DNA of 64,000 nucleotides from Nocardia niwae NBRC 108934 = DSM 45340 (GCF_001613465.1 NZ_BDCK01000021.1:1-64000), one strand, 5' to 3'; counted from the stretch's first letter, positions 1-9,982 are shown. Notes: a model not told the origin generated them from the letters alone. Translations and numbers: made by a program.

Positions 1-1
1 C

Positions 2-691
2 GTGCTGAGTTGGTCGGCGGCGTATCGGACGGGGGGTGTGCCGACGCAGGTGCGGATTTCGCCGGATCTGGTTGCCCCGGGCACGCTGTCGGCGGTGGGT
101 CCCGGCGCGGAGATGACGGCGGTGACCACGGCGGTGCCGGCCCCGGTCGAGTCGCCGCGAGTGCCCGCGCCCGCGCCGCGGCAGCAGGGGCCGACGCAGG
201 TGATGATCACACTCCCGGGTCTGCCGCCGATCCCGTGCGGCATCTTCTGCCCGCCGCCACCGCCGGTGAATCCTTGTGTCGCGCAGCCCGTTCCCGCGCC
301 GATGCCGCAACCCGGGCAGCCCGGCATCGCACGCATCCCGCTCGCGCCGGGGCAGCCGTACGGGGCGGCGCCCGGGCGCCTACCGGACCCCGGCGCGAAC
401 GGCCCCGAAGCGTCCGGAAACCTGGACGGCGATGCCGGAGCCCCTGCGGCCGAGTGCGTGCCACCGGAGAAGGACGCCGCCACCGGCCTCGCGCCCGGAG
501 CCCCGGAGCAGGGCGGCGCCGAACCGCGCAACCCCGAACCGGCCATCACCACACCGCCCGCCCCGGAACCCGAACCCGAGCCCGTGCCCGACGCCGAGCC
601 GGTGCCAACGCCGACGCCGCAGCCCGGGATCACCCTTCCGTTCGGCATCGTCATCCCGCTCCCGGCTCCGCCCTCGCCGCCGGCGGGCTGA
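2..691 (+). CDS. C-terminal part of a proline-rich protein (5' end outside window)
   Basis: The frame is open from the first bases of the window, so only a C-terminal part of about 229 residues is seen. About 50 residues of ordinary sequence are followed by a long Pro/Ala/Glu-rich low-complexity tail with Pro-Glu-Pro repeats. A cysteine pair sits at about residues 78-83 (PCGIFC) just before a proline run. The next gene has the same architecture (folded N-part, proline tail), so the two may be paralogous neighbours. No function can be given from the visible part. Confidence 0.6.
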   Translation: MLSWSAAYRTGGVPTQVRISPDLVAPGTLSAVGPGAEMTAVTTAVPAPVESPRVPAPAPRQQGPTQVMITLPGLPPIPCGIFCPPPPPVNPCVAQPVPAPMPQPGQPGIARIPLAPGQPYGAAPGRLPDPGANGPEASGNLDGDAGAPAAECVPPEKDAATGLAPGAPEQGGAEPRNPEPAITTPPAPEPEPEPVPDAEPVPTPTPQPGITLPFGIVIPLPAPPSPPAG

Positions 692-1099
692 CGGCCCTGC
701 CCTTCAGGCCTCCCGCACATTCGACCCCCGTGTGTGGGCGTTGCCGGGGAGTCGCGAACCTTGCGAGATCAACCGCTGCGGTCGCCACCTCGAACGTCGC
801 TGGCGGTCTGCTCACCGCCGCTCCTGAGCCCTACTGTGAAACATTGCTGTTTCGATACTGTCCCGACGCGATCGCCTCGGCGCGACGCGTCCGCCAAGCC
901 GTATCCGGACCGCTCCGACCGTCGTATTGTGATTCATAGCAAACGCGTGGCATCTACTAGCGGCGCTGTGGAGGTCATGGACCGCTCATGGTCTTCGACG
1001 ACGCCATCTCGTGCGGTGGGCGCTCGGCGGATTCTGGCCAATCGTCGGCGTCCGCGGTGACGAACCCCTTACCGAGACCGGTTGAGCAGAGGTGATCTC
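692..1099. other. Intergenic stretch, nothing recognised
   Basis: About 400 bases between two proline-tail genes. The base composition falls locally near 830-960, consistent with a promoter for the downstream gene, but I see no convincing repeat, RNA or conserved short frame. Confidence 0.4.
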
Positions 1100-2362
1100 A
1101 TGAGGGCCACAGTCGGAATATCGGCGGAACAGGCCGTGGTGCGCGGGGTGCTGCTCGCGTCTACGGCACGGCAGGGCACCCGGCCCGCCGTACTGCAAGA
1201 GATCGAACAACCGGTCGCGCACTCCACCGCCGCGGCGGTGGCCGCCGCGCTGGACGCGTTGACGGCCGACGCGGAACCCGGCACCGGCATCGACGATGTC
1301 GCCGTGGCCTACCGTACGGTGGCCGAAAGAAGGGCAATCGTCTCGCAACTGTCGTCGGCGTCGTGGCGGTCGTCGTCGCTCGTGTCGACCAAGACAGCGC
1401 TGCTCGCGCTGCTCGCTGACCTGCCGGGCACGGCCGAGGACAGCACCCTGCTGGCGCTCGAGGTCGTCGGTTACCACACGTCCTATCTCGTGATCGGGCC
1501 GAATCGGACAGAGATCCTCGCCTCTGGCGGGTGGTCGTCCGGAGTCGTCGACGCCGCGACCGCGCAGATGGCTGTCGATCGGATCCGGCCTGCCCTCGAG
1601 GCGGCCGGATTGTCGCCCGACGCCGTCGTGCTGTGTGGCTCCTCCGCCGGAAACGCGGACGTGCTCTCCGCGTTCCGCGCCGGTTTCGCCATACCCGTGC
1701 ACACCGCGCCCGACCATGCCAATGCCGCCGCCTACGGCGCGGCGTTGGTCGCCGCCGCTCCGTTCCGGAGCCCGGCGGAGGCGCCGGTGGCGTCCGATCG
1801 CCGACACCGCGGCCGGGTGATCCTGGCCGGGGCGGCCGCGGCCGCACTGCTGGGCGGCGCTGCCGTCGCGGTCGGGCAAGTGCGGGACGACCGCCCGGCC
1901 AACGCCGAAATCGGCGGACCGGCACGGGTGCCGGTCTCCGCGACGCAGCCGGTCGGCCCGAATCCGGCTGCCGTGCCGGTCGAGCCGGCGGTCGAGCAAG
2001 CCCCGGTGGTGCCGGTACCGGCCGCGGCTGCCACCCCCGAGCCGTATCCCGAACCGCCGGTGCCGCCGCCACCGGCGCCGCACCCGGCGAATGCCCAGGC
2101 GCAATTGCCCGTCCCACCCGTGCCGCCTGCTCCCGTCCCGCCGCCTGCCGAGCAGCAACCGCCGCCGCACCCGCGCACGCCGCCGTCGACGGAATCCCTC
2201 GAACCGCCGGCTCCGCAACCGAGCGCCGCCGCGGCTCCCGACGACACCTACCTCTTCCCGGGTGAGTCCCCACCGCCGCCCTGGAACGCCGATCCGGCAG
2301 CCGTCCAGGCATGGTGGGACAACCACGCGAAGCTGAAGGAGAGCTGGCTGAACGGCCGCTGA
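1100..2362 (+). CDS. Actin/Hsp70-like protein with one membrane segment and proline-rich tail (DUF7159-like)
   Basis: About 420 residues. The ATG at 1100 is preceded by AGAGGTG, a better start than the in-frame TTG at 1082. Residues 1-220 resemble the mycobacterial/nocardial Hsp70-ATPase-like proteins of unknown function: repeated short Gly/Ser loops such as LCGSSAGN and an alternating alpha/beta pattern. One hydrophobic segment follows (VILAGAAAAALLGGAAVAVG, about residues 240-260), then about 150 residues of Pro-rich tail ending in a conserved-looking Trp/Asn-rich segment. Probably membrane-anchored with the tail outside. The role is unknown and the family assignment is by pattern only. Confidence 0.7.
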   Translation: MRATVGISAEQAVVRGVLLASTARQGTRPAVLQEIEQPVAHSTAAAVAAALDALTADAEPGTGIDDVAVAYRTVAERRAIVSQLSSASWRSSSLVSTKTALLALLADLPGTAEDSTLLALEVVGYHTSYLVIGPNRTEILASGGWSSGVVDAATAQMAVDRIRPALEAAGLSPDAVVLCGSSAGNADVLSAFRAGFAIPVHTAPDHANAAAYGAALVAAAPFRSPAEAPVASDRRHRGRVILAGAAAAALLGGAAVAVGQVRDDRPANAEIGGPARVPVSATQPVGPNPAAVPVEPAVEQAPVVPVPAAAATPEPYPEPPVPPPPAPHPANAQAQLPVPPVPPAPVPPPAEQQPPPHPRTPPSTESLEPPAPQPSAAAAPDDTYLFPGESPPPPWNADPAAVQAWWDNHAKLKESWLNGR

Positions 2363-2524
2363 CACCGACCGGTCTCGCGCGCCAGGAGCGCAGGCACGAC
2401 TCGCTGATGAAGAAGGCAGCGGCGTAGCGACCCGGATCGGTGATCCGGGTCGTAGTATCGGCCAGTTGGTCGGCGGCCTGCGCAAAGAAGGCGGCCTGAT
2501 CGTAGCGGAGAACCGAGGAGACCG

Positions 2525-2893
2525 ATGAGCGGTGTGCCGATTCCACCGCGGACCCTGACCGATCTCGAAACCAGCGTCGTGGCGAAGTTGCTGTCGTCGG
2601 ACGCCGCCGATGCCTCCGCGTACCTGGCGCAGGTTCCGTTTTCGCAGGTCGTCGCCACGTGGGGCGTCGGTTCGCCCAGTATCGATCTGGTGGTGCGGCC
2701 CAGTGCGGTGCGAGTATCCGGTTCGCCGGATGGGATCTTCGCCGGCGGCGCGGTCACCGACCGCAATGGAGAACCGATCGGCGAGATCATGTTGTGGGTC
2801 GAGAACGGGTGGCTCAGCGCAATCGAGTACGCCTGGTATACGGACGAACGTCCACACGCGCTACCCGAGCCTGGTCGGATCGAACTGCTGTAA
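2525..2893 (+). CDS. Small conserved hypothetical protein, 122 aa
   Basis: The ATG follows a strong GAGGAG ribosome site. The product is soluble, of average composition, with no membrane segment. The C-terminal half (GEIMLWVENGWLSAIEYAW, residues about 85-103) has the beta-strand-rich look of small actinobacterial DUF proteins and, more loosely, of immunity proteins. No catalytic motif is visible. It stands alone between the proline-tail protein and the P450, with 160-290 base gaps on both sides. Function unknown. Confidence 0.7.
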   Translation: MSGVPIPPRTLTDLETSVVAKLLSSDAADASAYLAQVPFSQVVATWGVGSPSIDLVVRPSAVRVSGSPDGIFAGGAVTDRNGEPIGEIMLWVENGWLSAIEYAWYTDERPHALPEPGRIELL

Positions 2894-3182
2894 AGCACGG
2901 CGATGGGTTGGCCGCCGGCGCGCGCACCGCGTGGGTGAAGAGCGCCCGCGCCTTACAAAGAATGTCCGCAAACTTACAAGAAAACGGTAGAGCCTGGCTA
3001 TTGCCAAAATTTACTGTGCGAGAAGCGCTTTCGTCAGTTCGCAGGCAAGGAGGACGTCGACCTGTCCGGGCGTGCAGCAGCCCGCGTCATGTGAGCGGCC
3101 TCGGGCCGACGTGACCGCACCGCCCGGCCCACGGTGCCTCGACCCGGCGGTCGTCTTCGACCTCGACACCCCATAGGAACCA

Positions 3183-4430
3183 GTGATGATTTCCGACACC
3201 GGAACCCTCGCCACAGCGGCGCCCAGCGACTTCGATGGTCCGCGAGTGCATCTCTACTCCGAGGAATTCGCGGCCGACCCGCACAAGTTCTACCGGGAGA
3301 TGCGGCGCCGTTTCGGCTCGCTGGCACCGGTGGACCTGGCGCCAGGTGTTCCGGCCACCCTGGTGATCGGATATCACGCCGCCCTGCAAATCCTCCACGA
3401 CCCGGAGCGTTTCCCCTCCGATCCGCGCGTAGGGGAACGCGGGGTCCCCGCCGACTGTCCGATCCGGCCCATGATGGAGTGGCGGCCCAACCCCATCCGC
3501 GGCGCAGGCGAGGACCATACGCGGTACCGGTCGGCGGCCGCGGATGCGCTCGGCAAAGTCGATCTGTACCGGCTGCACGCGACCATCGAACAGATCGCCA
3601 TCCCGCAGATCAACTCGTTCTGCGAGGACGGGCACTGCGATGTGGTGAGCCAGTACGCGCTGCCCGTCATCTTCGGGACACTCAATGCGCTGCTCGGCAG
3701 CCCCACCGTGATAAGCCAACGCGCGGCGATCGGGATGGCGGCGATTTGCGACAGCGTCGATGCCGAACGTGGCAACCAGATGCTGTCCGAGGCGTTGGTG
3801 GAACTGACTCGGTTCAAACGCATCTATCCGGGCGCGGATGTCACCAGCTGGCTGATCGAGCACCCGGCCGGGCTGGACGACGAGGAGATGCTGCACCAGC
3901 TGGTGCGGCTGTACGACGCCGGAATCGAGCCGCCGCTGAACCTGATCGCGAACACCGTGCTGCTGCTGTTGACCGACGAGCGGTTCGCGGGCCGGGCGCT
4001 CGACGGGAGCAAGCCTACGCGGGCCGCGCTGGACGAGGTGTTGTTCAACGATCCGCCGACGTCGAACTACCGCGTCAGTTATCCGCGGCAGCCGGTTTTC
4101 ATCGGCAGCTCCTGGTTGCCGGCCCACCAGCCGGTCCTGATCAGCATGGCGGCCTGCAACAACGACCCTGCCATCCGGACGGGCGATGGCACCGACAACC
4201 GGTCACATCTGGCGTTCGGCACGGGCCCGCACGCCTGTCCCGCGCGCTCGGCGGCCGAGCTGATCGTGCAGGACGCGATCGACCAGCTGCTGGATGCCCT
4301 GCCCGAGATGAAGCTTGCGGTGCCTGCGTCCCAGTTGCGGTGGCGACCGGGGCCGTTCCACCGGGCGTTGTCCTCGCTGCCGGTCATCTTCCCTCAGAGC
4401 CCGCCGATCCGTCTGGGCGGCAATCCGTAG
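3183..4430 (+). CDS. Cytochrome P450 lacking the K-helix ExxR arginine (CYP157-like)
   Basis: About 415 residues, bacterial P450 length. The haem loop is clear, FGTGPHACPAR, with the axial cysteine at about residue 352. The K-helix position (about residue 284) reads DEVLFNDPP, so the otherwise near-invariant arginine of ExxR is absent; the I-helix segment (YDAGIEPPLNLIA) also lacks the usual acid-Thr pair. Established knowledge: the Streptomyces CYP157 family tolerates loss of ExxR, and the pattern here resembles it. Start is GTG 3183 or ATG 3186, both behind AGGAA. No ferredoxin or reductase gene is adjacent, so redox partners must come from elsewhere or it may not be a conventional monooxygenase. 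Confidence 0.88.
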   Translation: MMISDTGTLATAAPSDFDGPRVHLYSEEFAADPHKFYREMRRRFGSLAPVDLAPGVPATLVIGYHAALQILHDPERFPSDPRVGERGVPADCPIRPMMEWRPNPIRGAGEDHTRYRSAAADALGKVDLYRLHATIEQIAIPQINSFCEDGHCDVVSQYALPVIFGTLNALLGSPTVISQRAAIGMAAICDSVDAERGNQMLSEALVELTRFKRIYPGADVTSWLIEHPAGLDDEEMLHQLVRLYDAGIEPPLNLIANTVLLLLTDERFAGRALDGSKPTRAALDEVLFNDPPTSNYRVSYPRQPVFIGSSWLPAHQPVLISMAACNNDPAIRTGDGTDNRSHLAFGTGPHACPARSAAELIVQDAIDQLLDALPEMKLAVPASQLRWRPGPFHRALSSLPVIFPQSPPIRLGGNP

Positions 4431-4820
4431 ACCAGCAGGGCATTCGACGACGATCGGGCTGCTGCACGATCCGGATCCCTGTCTCCGGGAAAGCCGCGGC
4501 GAGGAGATGACGAGCACGCGCGACGATCAACGCGGGCCACGAAACGACGCCGAGCACACTCGACCAGACGATTTACCTTCTGCCGGGTCGGCCTTCCCTC
4601 GATCTTCCAGCGGTATCCGGGTATGAAACTCGCCCTTCCTCCGAGCGAACTCGGCACCGTACCCGGGTTCGTATCCACCGGGCACGGAAGGCTTCCAGTA
4701 CTGCTGAAGGGGTAGGGAGCAGCGGAAGGCGTGCCATGACCGCGACTCGGCAGCACGACGATCCTCTTGTAGGTTTGTGGTCGGTTTCGTAGCTTGCGGC
4801 GGCGTGCGAAAGGGCTCCCC
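4431..4820. other. Intergenic stretch, nothing firm
   Basis: Non-coding by frame statistics. A 39-codon frame from 4507 has a good GAGGAG just upstream, but its Arg/Asp-rich product resembles nothing and it is not called. Confidence 0.35.
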
Positions 4821-5598
4821 ATGACCGATCCGGACTACCGGCAAGTCCTTTTCGGCACGCGCGAAGACGAGCCGAAGGCCGACCGGGCCGCCCGCTGGCA
4901 CGACTGGCTCCATACCTGGCAGGGGAGGGTCGGGCTCGCCTTCCACGACGACGACTTCAGCTCATCGGCGCTCGGCCGGAGTGTCGGCGAATTCCACATC
5001 GTCCGATTCGAGTCCGGCGCCCTCGACTACCAGCGCTCTCGACGAGACGTGCGCGGCGACGGCGACTACGGCTACCGACTCCTCATCCCGCTGGAAGGGA
5101 GTTTCAAACTCGCACAGGGTGGTTCCAAGGAAGTTTTCCGTCCGGGCAAGATCAGCCTCTTCCACTGGGGCAGCCCGGTGTACATGACGCACGACGAGAC
5201 AATTCGTGCGCTGATCATGACCGTCCCCGAGAAGTCGATCCGCCTCGTCCGCCCCGGAGACGCCCCGCTCGCGCGCACGGATACTCATGGAACAGAAGGC
5301 GAGCGATCCCACCGTGACGCCGGGAACGATCGCCGAAATGTGCGGGATGTCCTTGAAGACGCTGCACACCGTGTTGAAGGCGACCGAAGGCCGGACACCG
5401 GGCGCGATGCTGCGCCAGCTCCGCCTCGACCTCGCCCGTCGGCGCTTGTCCACTCCACTGCCCATCGACATGGACAGGATCGCCTCCGAGGTCGGCTTCA
5501 GCACGACACGTAGGTTCCGCGAGGCATTCCAACGGCAGTTCGGGCAAACCCCGGCGCAGCTGCGGGAGGAACTGTTCGGCACAGGCGCCGAGGGGTAG
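4821..5598 (+). pseudogene. Broken AraC-family regulator (internal deletion plus frameshift)
   Basis: From ATG 4821 the first ~150 residues form an AraC-binding-like sensor domain (…DYGYRLLIPLEGSFKLAQGG…). That frame then continues as low-information Arg/His-rich sequence. The two-helix AraC DNA-binding domain (PGTIAEMCGMSLKTLHTVLK; second helix region IASEVGFSTTRRFREAFQRQ) follows in the +1 frame from about 5287 to 5598. Full-length relatives are about 320 residues and have a linker of some 60 residues between the two parts, which is largely missing here. I infer a deletion of the linker that also shifted the frame near 5275-5287. The HTH part alone (about 100 residues from ATG 5287) could still be made. 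Confidence 0.7.
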
Positions 5599-5733
5599 CC
5601 CGCCCGCGGAATCTCCGGCGTGCGCAGCGGCTCGGCTGCCGATGCACACGGCAACGCAGTGCCTGGCCGGGAAGTGACCGGCGCGATCGTCGGAGCCCTG
5701 CCGCCCCGGACCGGTCGCTTGTTACCGTGGCTT

Positions 5734-6579
5734 ATGACCAGCGAAGCCGTGCCGCCACGCCGTGAGTTGTTACGTGACTTCTTGCGCACCAGGCGTGCGC
5801 TGCTGAGGCCCGAGGATGTCGGTCTTCCGGCGACGGGTCGGCGGCGCACGCCTGGATTGCGACGGGAAGAGGTCGCCGTGCTGGCCGGGGTCGGCGTGTC
5901 CTGGTACACCTGGTTGGAGCAGGGGCGCGACATCACCGTGTCCGGCGAGGTGCTCGATGCGATCGCGCGGGTCCTGATGCTCGATGAACCGGAACGGATC
6001 CATCTGTACCTGCTGGCAGGACTCAATCCGCCTCCCCTGGAGTGCGCGCCGGCCACAGCCGTCACGCCGGAAGTGCAGCAGCTGATCGATGCCTGGGCCG
6101 GGCGGCCCGCCGTGCTGCGCGACCGGTACTGGAATATGCTCGCCTGCAACGACGCCGCGCGGGTCGTGTTCGGCTACGGCGACGGCGAACACAATTGCCT
6201 GCTCACCTATTTCACCAATCCTCGCTACCGCGCGATGGACGAACTGTGGGCGGCGAACGCACCCGCCATCGTTGCCGCCTATCGGGCAAGCGCGGCCATC
6301 TGTCCTGGTGACGCCGACTTCCGCAGGGTGGTCGACAATCTCCGGTTGGTGAGCCCGGAATTCTCCGAACTCTGGGATCGGCAAGAAGTCGGCGTTCCGG
6401 CACAGGCGGTGAACGCGCTGCGCCACCCCGACCTCGGTGAATTGTTCTTCGACGCGACGACGCTGACGGTGGCCGACCATCCGGAATGGCAGCTCGTGTT
6501 GTACAACCCGCGGCCGGGCACCGCCACCGGCGAGCGCCTGGAACGGCTGCACCCTGTGCGCGTCGCCTCGCCCGCCTGA
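5734..6579 (+). CDS. MmyB-like helix-turn-helix transcriptional regulator
   Basis: 281 residues from ATG 5734. Residues about 8-80 are an XRE-type HTH with the family hallmark [20 protein letters not shown]; the rest is the MmyB-type ligand domain (about 105-270), which in characterised relatives binds fatty-acid-like ligands. The next gene is an SDR oxidoreductase 77 bases downstream on the same strand. MmyB-like regulators are very often adjacent to an SDR that they control, so this is likely its target. An upstream in-frame GTG would add 38 residues of unconserved sequence and is not preferred. Confidence 0.88.
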   Translation: MTSEAVPPRRELLRDFLRTRRALLRPEDVGLPATGRRRTPGLRREEVAVLAGVGVSWYTWLEQGRDITVSGEVLDAIARVLMLDEPERIHLYLLAGLNPPPLECAPATAVTPEVQQLIDAWAGRPAVLRDRYWNMLACNDAARVVFGYGDGEHNCLLTYFTNPRYRAMDELWAANAPAIVAAYRASAAICPGDADFRRVVDNLRLVSPEFSELWDRQEVGVPAQAVNALRHPDLGELFFDATTLTVADHPEWQLVLYNPRPGTATGERLERLHPVRVASPA

Positions 6580-6655
6580 CATCGCAGGGTGGTGGTCCCA
6601 CACCCACCATAAATGCGCACTGTTCGCTCCGGGGCGGCGTCGGCACGCTGGAACC

Positions 6656-7420
6656 ATGACGCACGACAGTTCCCGATACAACGGCAAGATCGCACTCGTC
6701 ACCGGCGGAACCAGCGGCATGGGCCTGGCCACCGCGCACCGGCTCATCGCCGAAGGAGCGAAGGTGATCGTCACCGGGCGCGACAAGGCGCGACTCGACG
6801 CGGCGGTCCACGAACTCGGGGATCGGGCACTCGGAATCGCCGGTGACGCCGCGGATCTCACCGATCTCGAAACCTTGGCCACGACCATCCGCGACCGGTT
6901 CGGACGACTGGACGTGGTGTTCGCGAACGCGGGCATCGGCGCGTTCCAAACCATCGACGAGGTCACCGAAGGTGAGTTCTACCGCGTCCTCGACACCAAT
7001 CTCAAGGCCGCGTTCTTCACCATCCAGCAGACGCTGCCCCTCCTGCCGGACGGCGCGGCGATCGTCATCAACGCGTCCTTCGCCGCGTATCGCGGCGCAC
7101 CCGCCGCCGCCCTCTACACCGCGAGCAAAGCCGCGGTGCAGAGTCTGGCCCGAACCTTCGCCGCCGATCTCACGACCCGGCGTATCCGCGTCAACTCCGT
7201 GAGCCCCGGGTACATCGACACCCCAGCCTTCCAGGCCGAAGCATCCGCCGAGGTCAAGTCCGCGATCGCCACCACGGTCGCCGCCGGACGCGTCGGAACC
7301 CCGGAGGACGTCGCGGCGGCGGTCGCCTTCCTCGCGTCGGACGAAGCGTCCTACATCAACGGGCAGGACATCCTCGTCGACGGCGGCCTGATCTCGGTCA
7401 TCCCGGCGGCGATGCTGTAG
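6656..7420 (+). CDS. SDR family NAD(P)-dependent oxidoreductase
   Basis: 254 residues, the classical short-chain dehydrogenase length. Dinucleotide-binding TGGTSGMG at residues 16-23, NAG motif (ANAGIGAF) near 93, and the YxxxK pair Y154/K158 (YTASK). The C-terminal [11 protein letters not shown] is typical of 3-oxoacyl reductase-like SDRs. Cytosolic, substrate unknown. It follows the MmyB-like regulator and is presumably its regulated partner. Confidence 0.92.
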   Translation: MTHDSSRYNGKIALVTGGTSGMGLATAHRLIAEGAKVIVTGRDKARLDAAVHELGDRALGIAGDAADLTDLETLATTIRDRFGRLDVVFANAGIGAFQTIDEVTEGEFYRVLDTNLKAAFFTIQQTLPLLPDGAAIVINASFAAYRGAPAAALYTASKAAVQSLARTFAADLTTRRIRVNSVSPGYIDTPAFQAEASAEVKSAIATTVAAGRVGTPEDVAAAVAFLASDEASYINGQDILVDGGLISVIPAAML

Positions 7421-7596
7421 CCGGGCCGGCCGAGCCGTCCGCCTTCCCCGGCGGCTCGCTCGCGCTCGTCGGTTCGCTGGTCTGCTGTCGTCGGCCGCGG
7501 CGAGGAAGGCATAGCGGTGGTCGTCGCCTCGGGACCAGCGAAGTCGAGAGAGCATGGAAGTTGGAGGGCGTCAATATCCTGACTAGGCTTGATCGC

Positions 7597-8244
7597 ATGA
7601 CCAGTAAGGCACGCAGGGGGCGCCCACCGGCCGAATTGTCGCCGGCCTCGCTGACCGACATCCTGTCGGCGGCATTGAAGGTGTTCGCCGCCAACGGGTT
7701 CGACGGCACGTCGGTCGCCGCGCTCAACCGCGAACTCGGTGTGAGTCACAACCTCATCCATCAGCGTTTCGGCTCCAAGGAGGAGTTGTGGTTCGCGACT
7801 GTGGACTGGGCGTTCGGTGAAATCGCAGACGGCATGAGCCTCGATGTCGCGCTGGCGGAATCGGATCTGCCGGCTGCGGTGCGGGAGACGATCGTGCAGT
7901 TCTTGTTGCTGCACGCAACCCATCCGCATGTACTGCGACTGGTCACCGTTGAAGCGGCGACCGACAGTCCCAGGTTGGCGTATCTGTTCGAGGCGCACAT
8001 CCAGCCGCTCTACCTCCGGTTGACCGCGCCGCTGAAGGTCCTGGTCGACCGAGGCGTGCTCACCGCTGCCGACATCCGCAGTGTGCACTTCCTGGTCGCG
8101 CACGGCGGCGCCGCACCGTTCGGTCTCACCCCGTTCGCCAAGCGGTTGGATCCGCTCGATCCGCTGGATCCGGCTGCGGTCCGCGCACACGCGGAATTCG
8201 TCGCCGATGTGGTGACCGCGGGGTTGCGCGCGCGGGGCGCCTGA
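7597..8244 (+). CDS. TetR family transcriptional regulator
   Basis: 215 residues from ATG 7597. N-terminal HTH about residues 20-70 (VAALNRELGVSHNLIHQRFG) followed by an all-helical ligand domain. LDPLDPLDP near the C-terminus comes from a short in-frame repeat in the DNA. No obvious target is adjacent: the SDR gene lies upstream on the same strand, and the DoxX gene is 590 bases downstream. Confidence 0.88.
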   Translation: MTSKARRGRPPAELSPASLTDILSAALKVFAANGFDGTSVAALNRELGVSHNLIHQRFGSKEELWFATVDWAFGEIADGMSLDVALAESDLPAAVRETIVQFLLLHATHPHVLRLVTVEAATDSPRLAYLFEAHIQPLYLRLTAPLKVLVDRGVLTAADIRSVHFLVAHGGAAPFGLTPFAKRLDPLDPLDPAAVRAHAEFVADVVTAGLRARGA

Positions 8245-8834
8245 CCCCGGGCAGGCACTCGGACGGGGTCACCCGCCGACCGTCGCGGTGACGATCACCG
8301 CGATGACGGCCCGGCGACGTTCCGCGACCCTGCCGACATGTCCACGAATGCGCCTCGGTAGGGCCTATCGACCGGTGAGGGCAGAGCAGGAAGCGGGCCT
8401 CCGCGCGGGTACCGAAAGCCGGTGATGATCGCGCCGACGACGGGAATGGCGGCCGACCATCAGCACATCCAGCGCGGCGGTGAGCACCAGCGTGGCGGCC
8501 GATTCGGGGTATAGCCGTCCAGGATTCCATTCGGTCGCCGCACCCGGCCGTGCGGAGCGGCGGAGGGTGGGCGGCACGTGCCCCCGTAGAGGTGTGGGGT
8601 TCATGGCAGCAGGTCTGGTGGGTAGTGCGAGGAGTTGGAACTGCCTGGTTCCGTCGGGTAGGCGGTCCTCATATATTGACGAAAATCAACTTCGATGTGA
8701 GACTTGCCCGGCACCTAGAAGTTGATGCCGATCAAGTTTTATCGGCGAGTTCCGTGCAGCCGACTCCGGGACGCTGATGTGTCCGTCGCCGGAACTCGCG
8801 GTCGGCCGCGCGATCGAATGGAAGGCAAATCGCG
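8245..8834. other. Long intergenic region with inverted repeats before the DoxX gene
   Basis: About 590 bases without a supported gene. The first 400 are GC-rich and unremarkable. The last 150 hold a locally AT-rich promoter-like zone near 8671-8700 and two inverted repeats, described separately. Confidence 0.45.
8685..8743. promoter_or_regulatory. Inverted repeats upstream of doxX-like gene
   Basis: Perfect 9-bp arms ATCAACTTC (8685-8693) and GAAGTTGAT (8718-8726) are separated by 24 bases; just after lies CCGAT-N8-ATCGG (8728-8745 approx.). The same core words recur in both orientations (ATCAACTT, GTTGAT, ATCAAGTT), as in a multi-site operator. It lies about 110 bases before the DoxX start. 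The binding protein is unknown; the TetR encoded upstream is a candidate. Confidence 0.4.
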
Positions 8835-9188
8835 ATGACAGTCGCATCCCTCGTGCTCGCCGTACTGCTGGCAGTGGGCTTCGCGCCGCTCGGTGTCGCC
8901 AAGGTTATGGCCGTGCAGGAGATGCGCAAGCGAGCCGAACATACGGGTTTCTCCGTTTCCGGCTACCGCGGAATCGGGGCGCTGGAGCTAGCTGGTGCCG
9001 TCGGACTGCTCGTCGGGATCGCGTGGTGGCCGCTCGGCGCGGCTGCGGGACTCGGCCTGGCGTCGATGATGGTTGGAGCGCTCGTCACTCATCTTCGAAT
9101 CGGCGACGGGCCACGCGAATTCGCCCCGTCGATCCTGATCGGCTCGATCGCGATCGCCTATGTCGCCACTGTGTTCGGAGCGCACTGA
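8835..9188 (+). CDS. DoxX family membrane protein
   Basis: 117 residues, almost wholly hydrophobic, with four predicted membrane segments (about 2-22, 45-65, 66-88, 97-115) and the DoxX-like pattern LGVAKVMAVQEM…GALELAGAVGLL. Small DoxX proteins sit in the cytoplasmic membrane; roles in redox homeostasis are proposed for the family but none is proven for this type. It is convergent with the following TetR gene, with a 64-base gap. Confidence 0.85.
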   Translation: MTVASLVLAVLLAVGFAPLGVAKVMAVQEMRKRAEHTGFSVSGYRGIGALELAGAVGLLVGIAWWPLGAAAGLGLASMMVGALVTHLRIGDGPREFAPSILIGSIAIAYVATVFGAH

Positions 9189-9252
9189 ACAACGGGCGAC
9201 GGGCTCCGGTGCTGGGAAGGCTCGATCACCGCACGAGTGCAGCGGGGCGAAC

Positions 9253-9918
9253 TCACCGATTCCGACGGGCGCCGAGCACGGTGTTCACCGCATCGGTGAC
9301 GTCCAGTTCGGGGTCGAGGGTCGCAGCGGCGCGCATTCCGGCCACGGTCATCTCGAGGACGCAGTCGACCATGGCCTCCGCATCGAACGGTTCGTCGTTC
9401 TGCAACCAGTAGACCGTGGCTTCGTCGAGCGCGCCGATGCTCGACCGCATCATCATCCGCAGGGCGGAGTTTCCGGGATCGAGGCCGAGCAGGGTGGTCC
9501 ACCTCTCGATGGCGCGCCAGCGCCCGGCTTCGAATGCCTCCCAGGTCTCGGGATCGGTGGCGCGCCCGCTCAGCACCAGGCGTAGCGCCAACCCTCGGTG
9601 TGCGGCGAGATAGCGGAAGTGGGCGGTCAGGCCGGCGCGGATCTGCTCGGTGGCCGGAAGGCCGGGATCCGACTTCTGCACGCGGACGATCCGGTCCGAG
9701 GCGTCGCGCATGGCCTCCAGGTAGATGCCGCGTTTGTTGCCGAAGTAGTGGAAGAGCAGCCCGTGGGCGACGCCGGCCGACTTGGCGATGTCGGCTACGG
9801 CGACCTCCTCGTAGGTGTGCGCGGAGAACATCTCGACCGCGGCGTCGATGAGGCGCTGCCGGGTCTCGGCGGCTTGCGCCGCCCGCGTCGTTCGGCCTTT
9901 CGGTGCTGTCGCGGTCAT
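9253..9918 (-). CDS. TetR family regulator, divergent from P450 operon
   Basis: 221 residues from the ATG at 9918. HTH at about residues 30-65 (VADIAKSAGVAHGLLFHYFG, one residue short of the usual KxxLYxYF pattern) followed by a helical ligand domain. It is transcribed away from the P450-ferredoxin-reductase operon. The intergenic region holds a perfect 5-5-5 palindrome, so it probably represses that operon and itself. A longer start at 9981 would cover the putative operator and is not preferred. Confidence 0.88.
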   Translation of the reverse strand: MTATAPKGRTTRAAQAAETRQRLIDAAVEMFSAHTYEEVAVADIAKSAGVAHGLLFHYFGNKRGIYLEAMRDASDRIVRVQKSDPGLPATEQIRAGLTAHFRYLAAHRGLALRLVLSGRATDPETWEAFEAGRWRAIERWTTLLGLDPGNSALRMMMRSSIGALDEATVYWLQNDEPFDAEAMVDCVLEMTVAGMRAAATLDPELDVTDAVNTVLGARRNR

Positions 9919-9982
9919 CGGTTTCCCTTCCGTCGACGGTAACCCCCTCCGATAGTGGGGGGTCACCAGGCGGGAATACAAA

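Noticed and set aside
986-2857. Very long open frames on the minus strand opposite the proline-tail gene
   Set aside because: Arg-rich, low-information translations mirroring a GC-rich gene on the plus strand; no domain, no ribosome site.
8365-8604. Small minus-strand gene in the gap before doxX
   Set aside because: Only a short hydrophobic stretch within Arg-rich sequence; no start signal or recognisable family.
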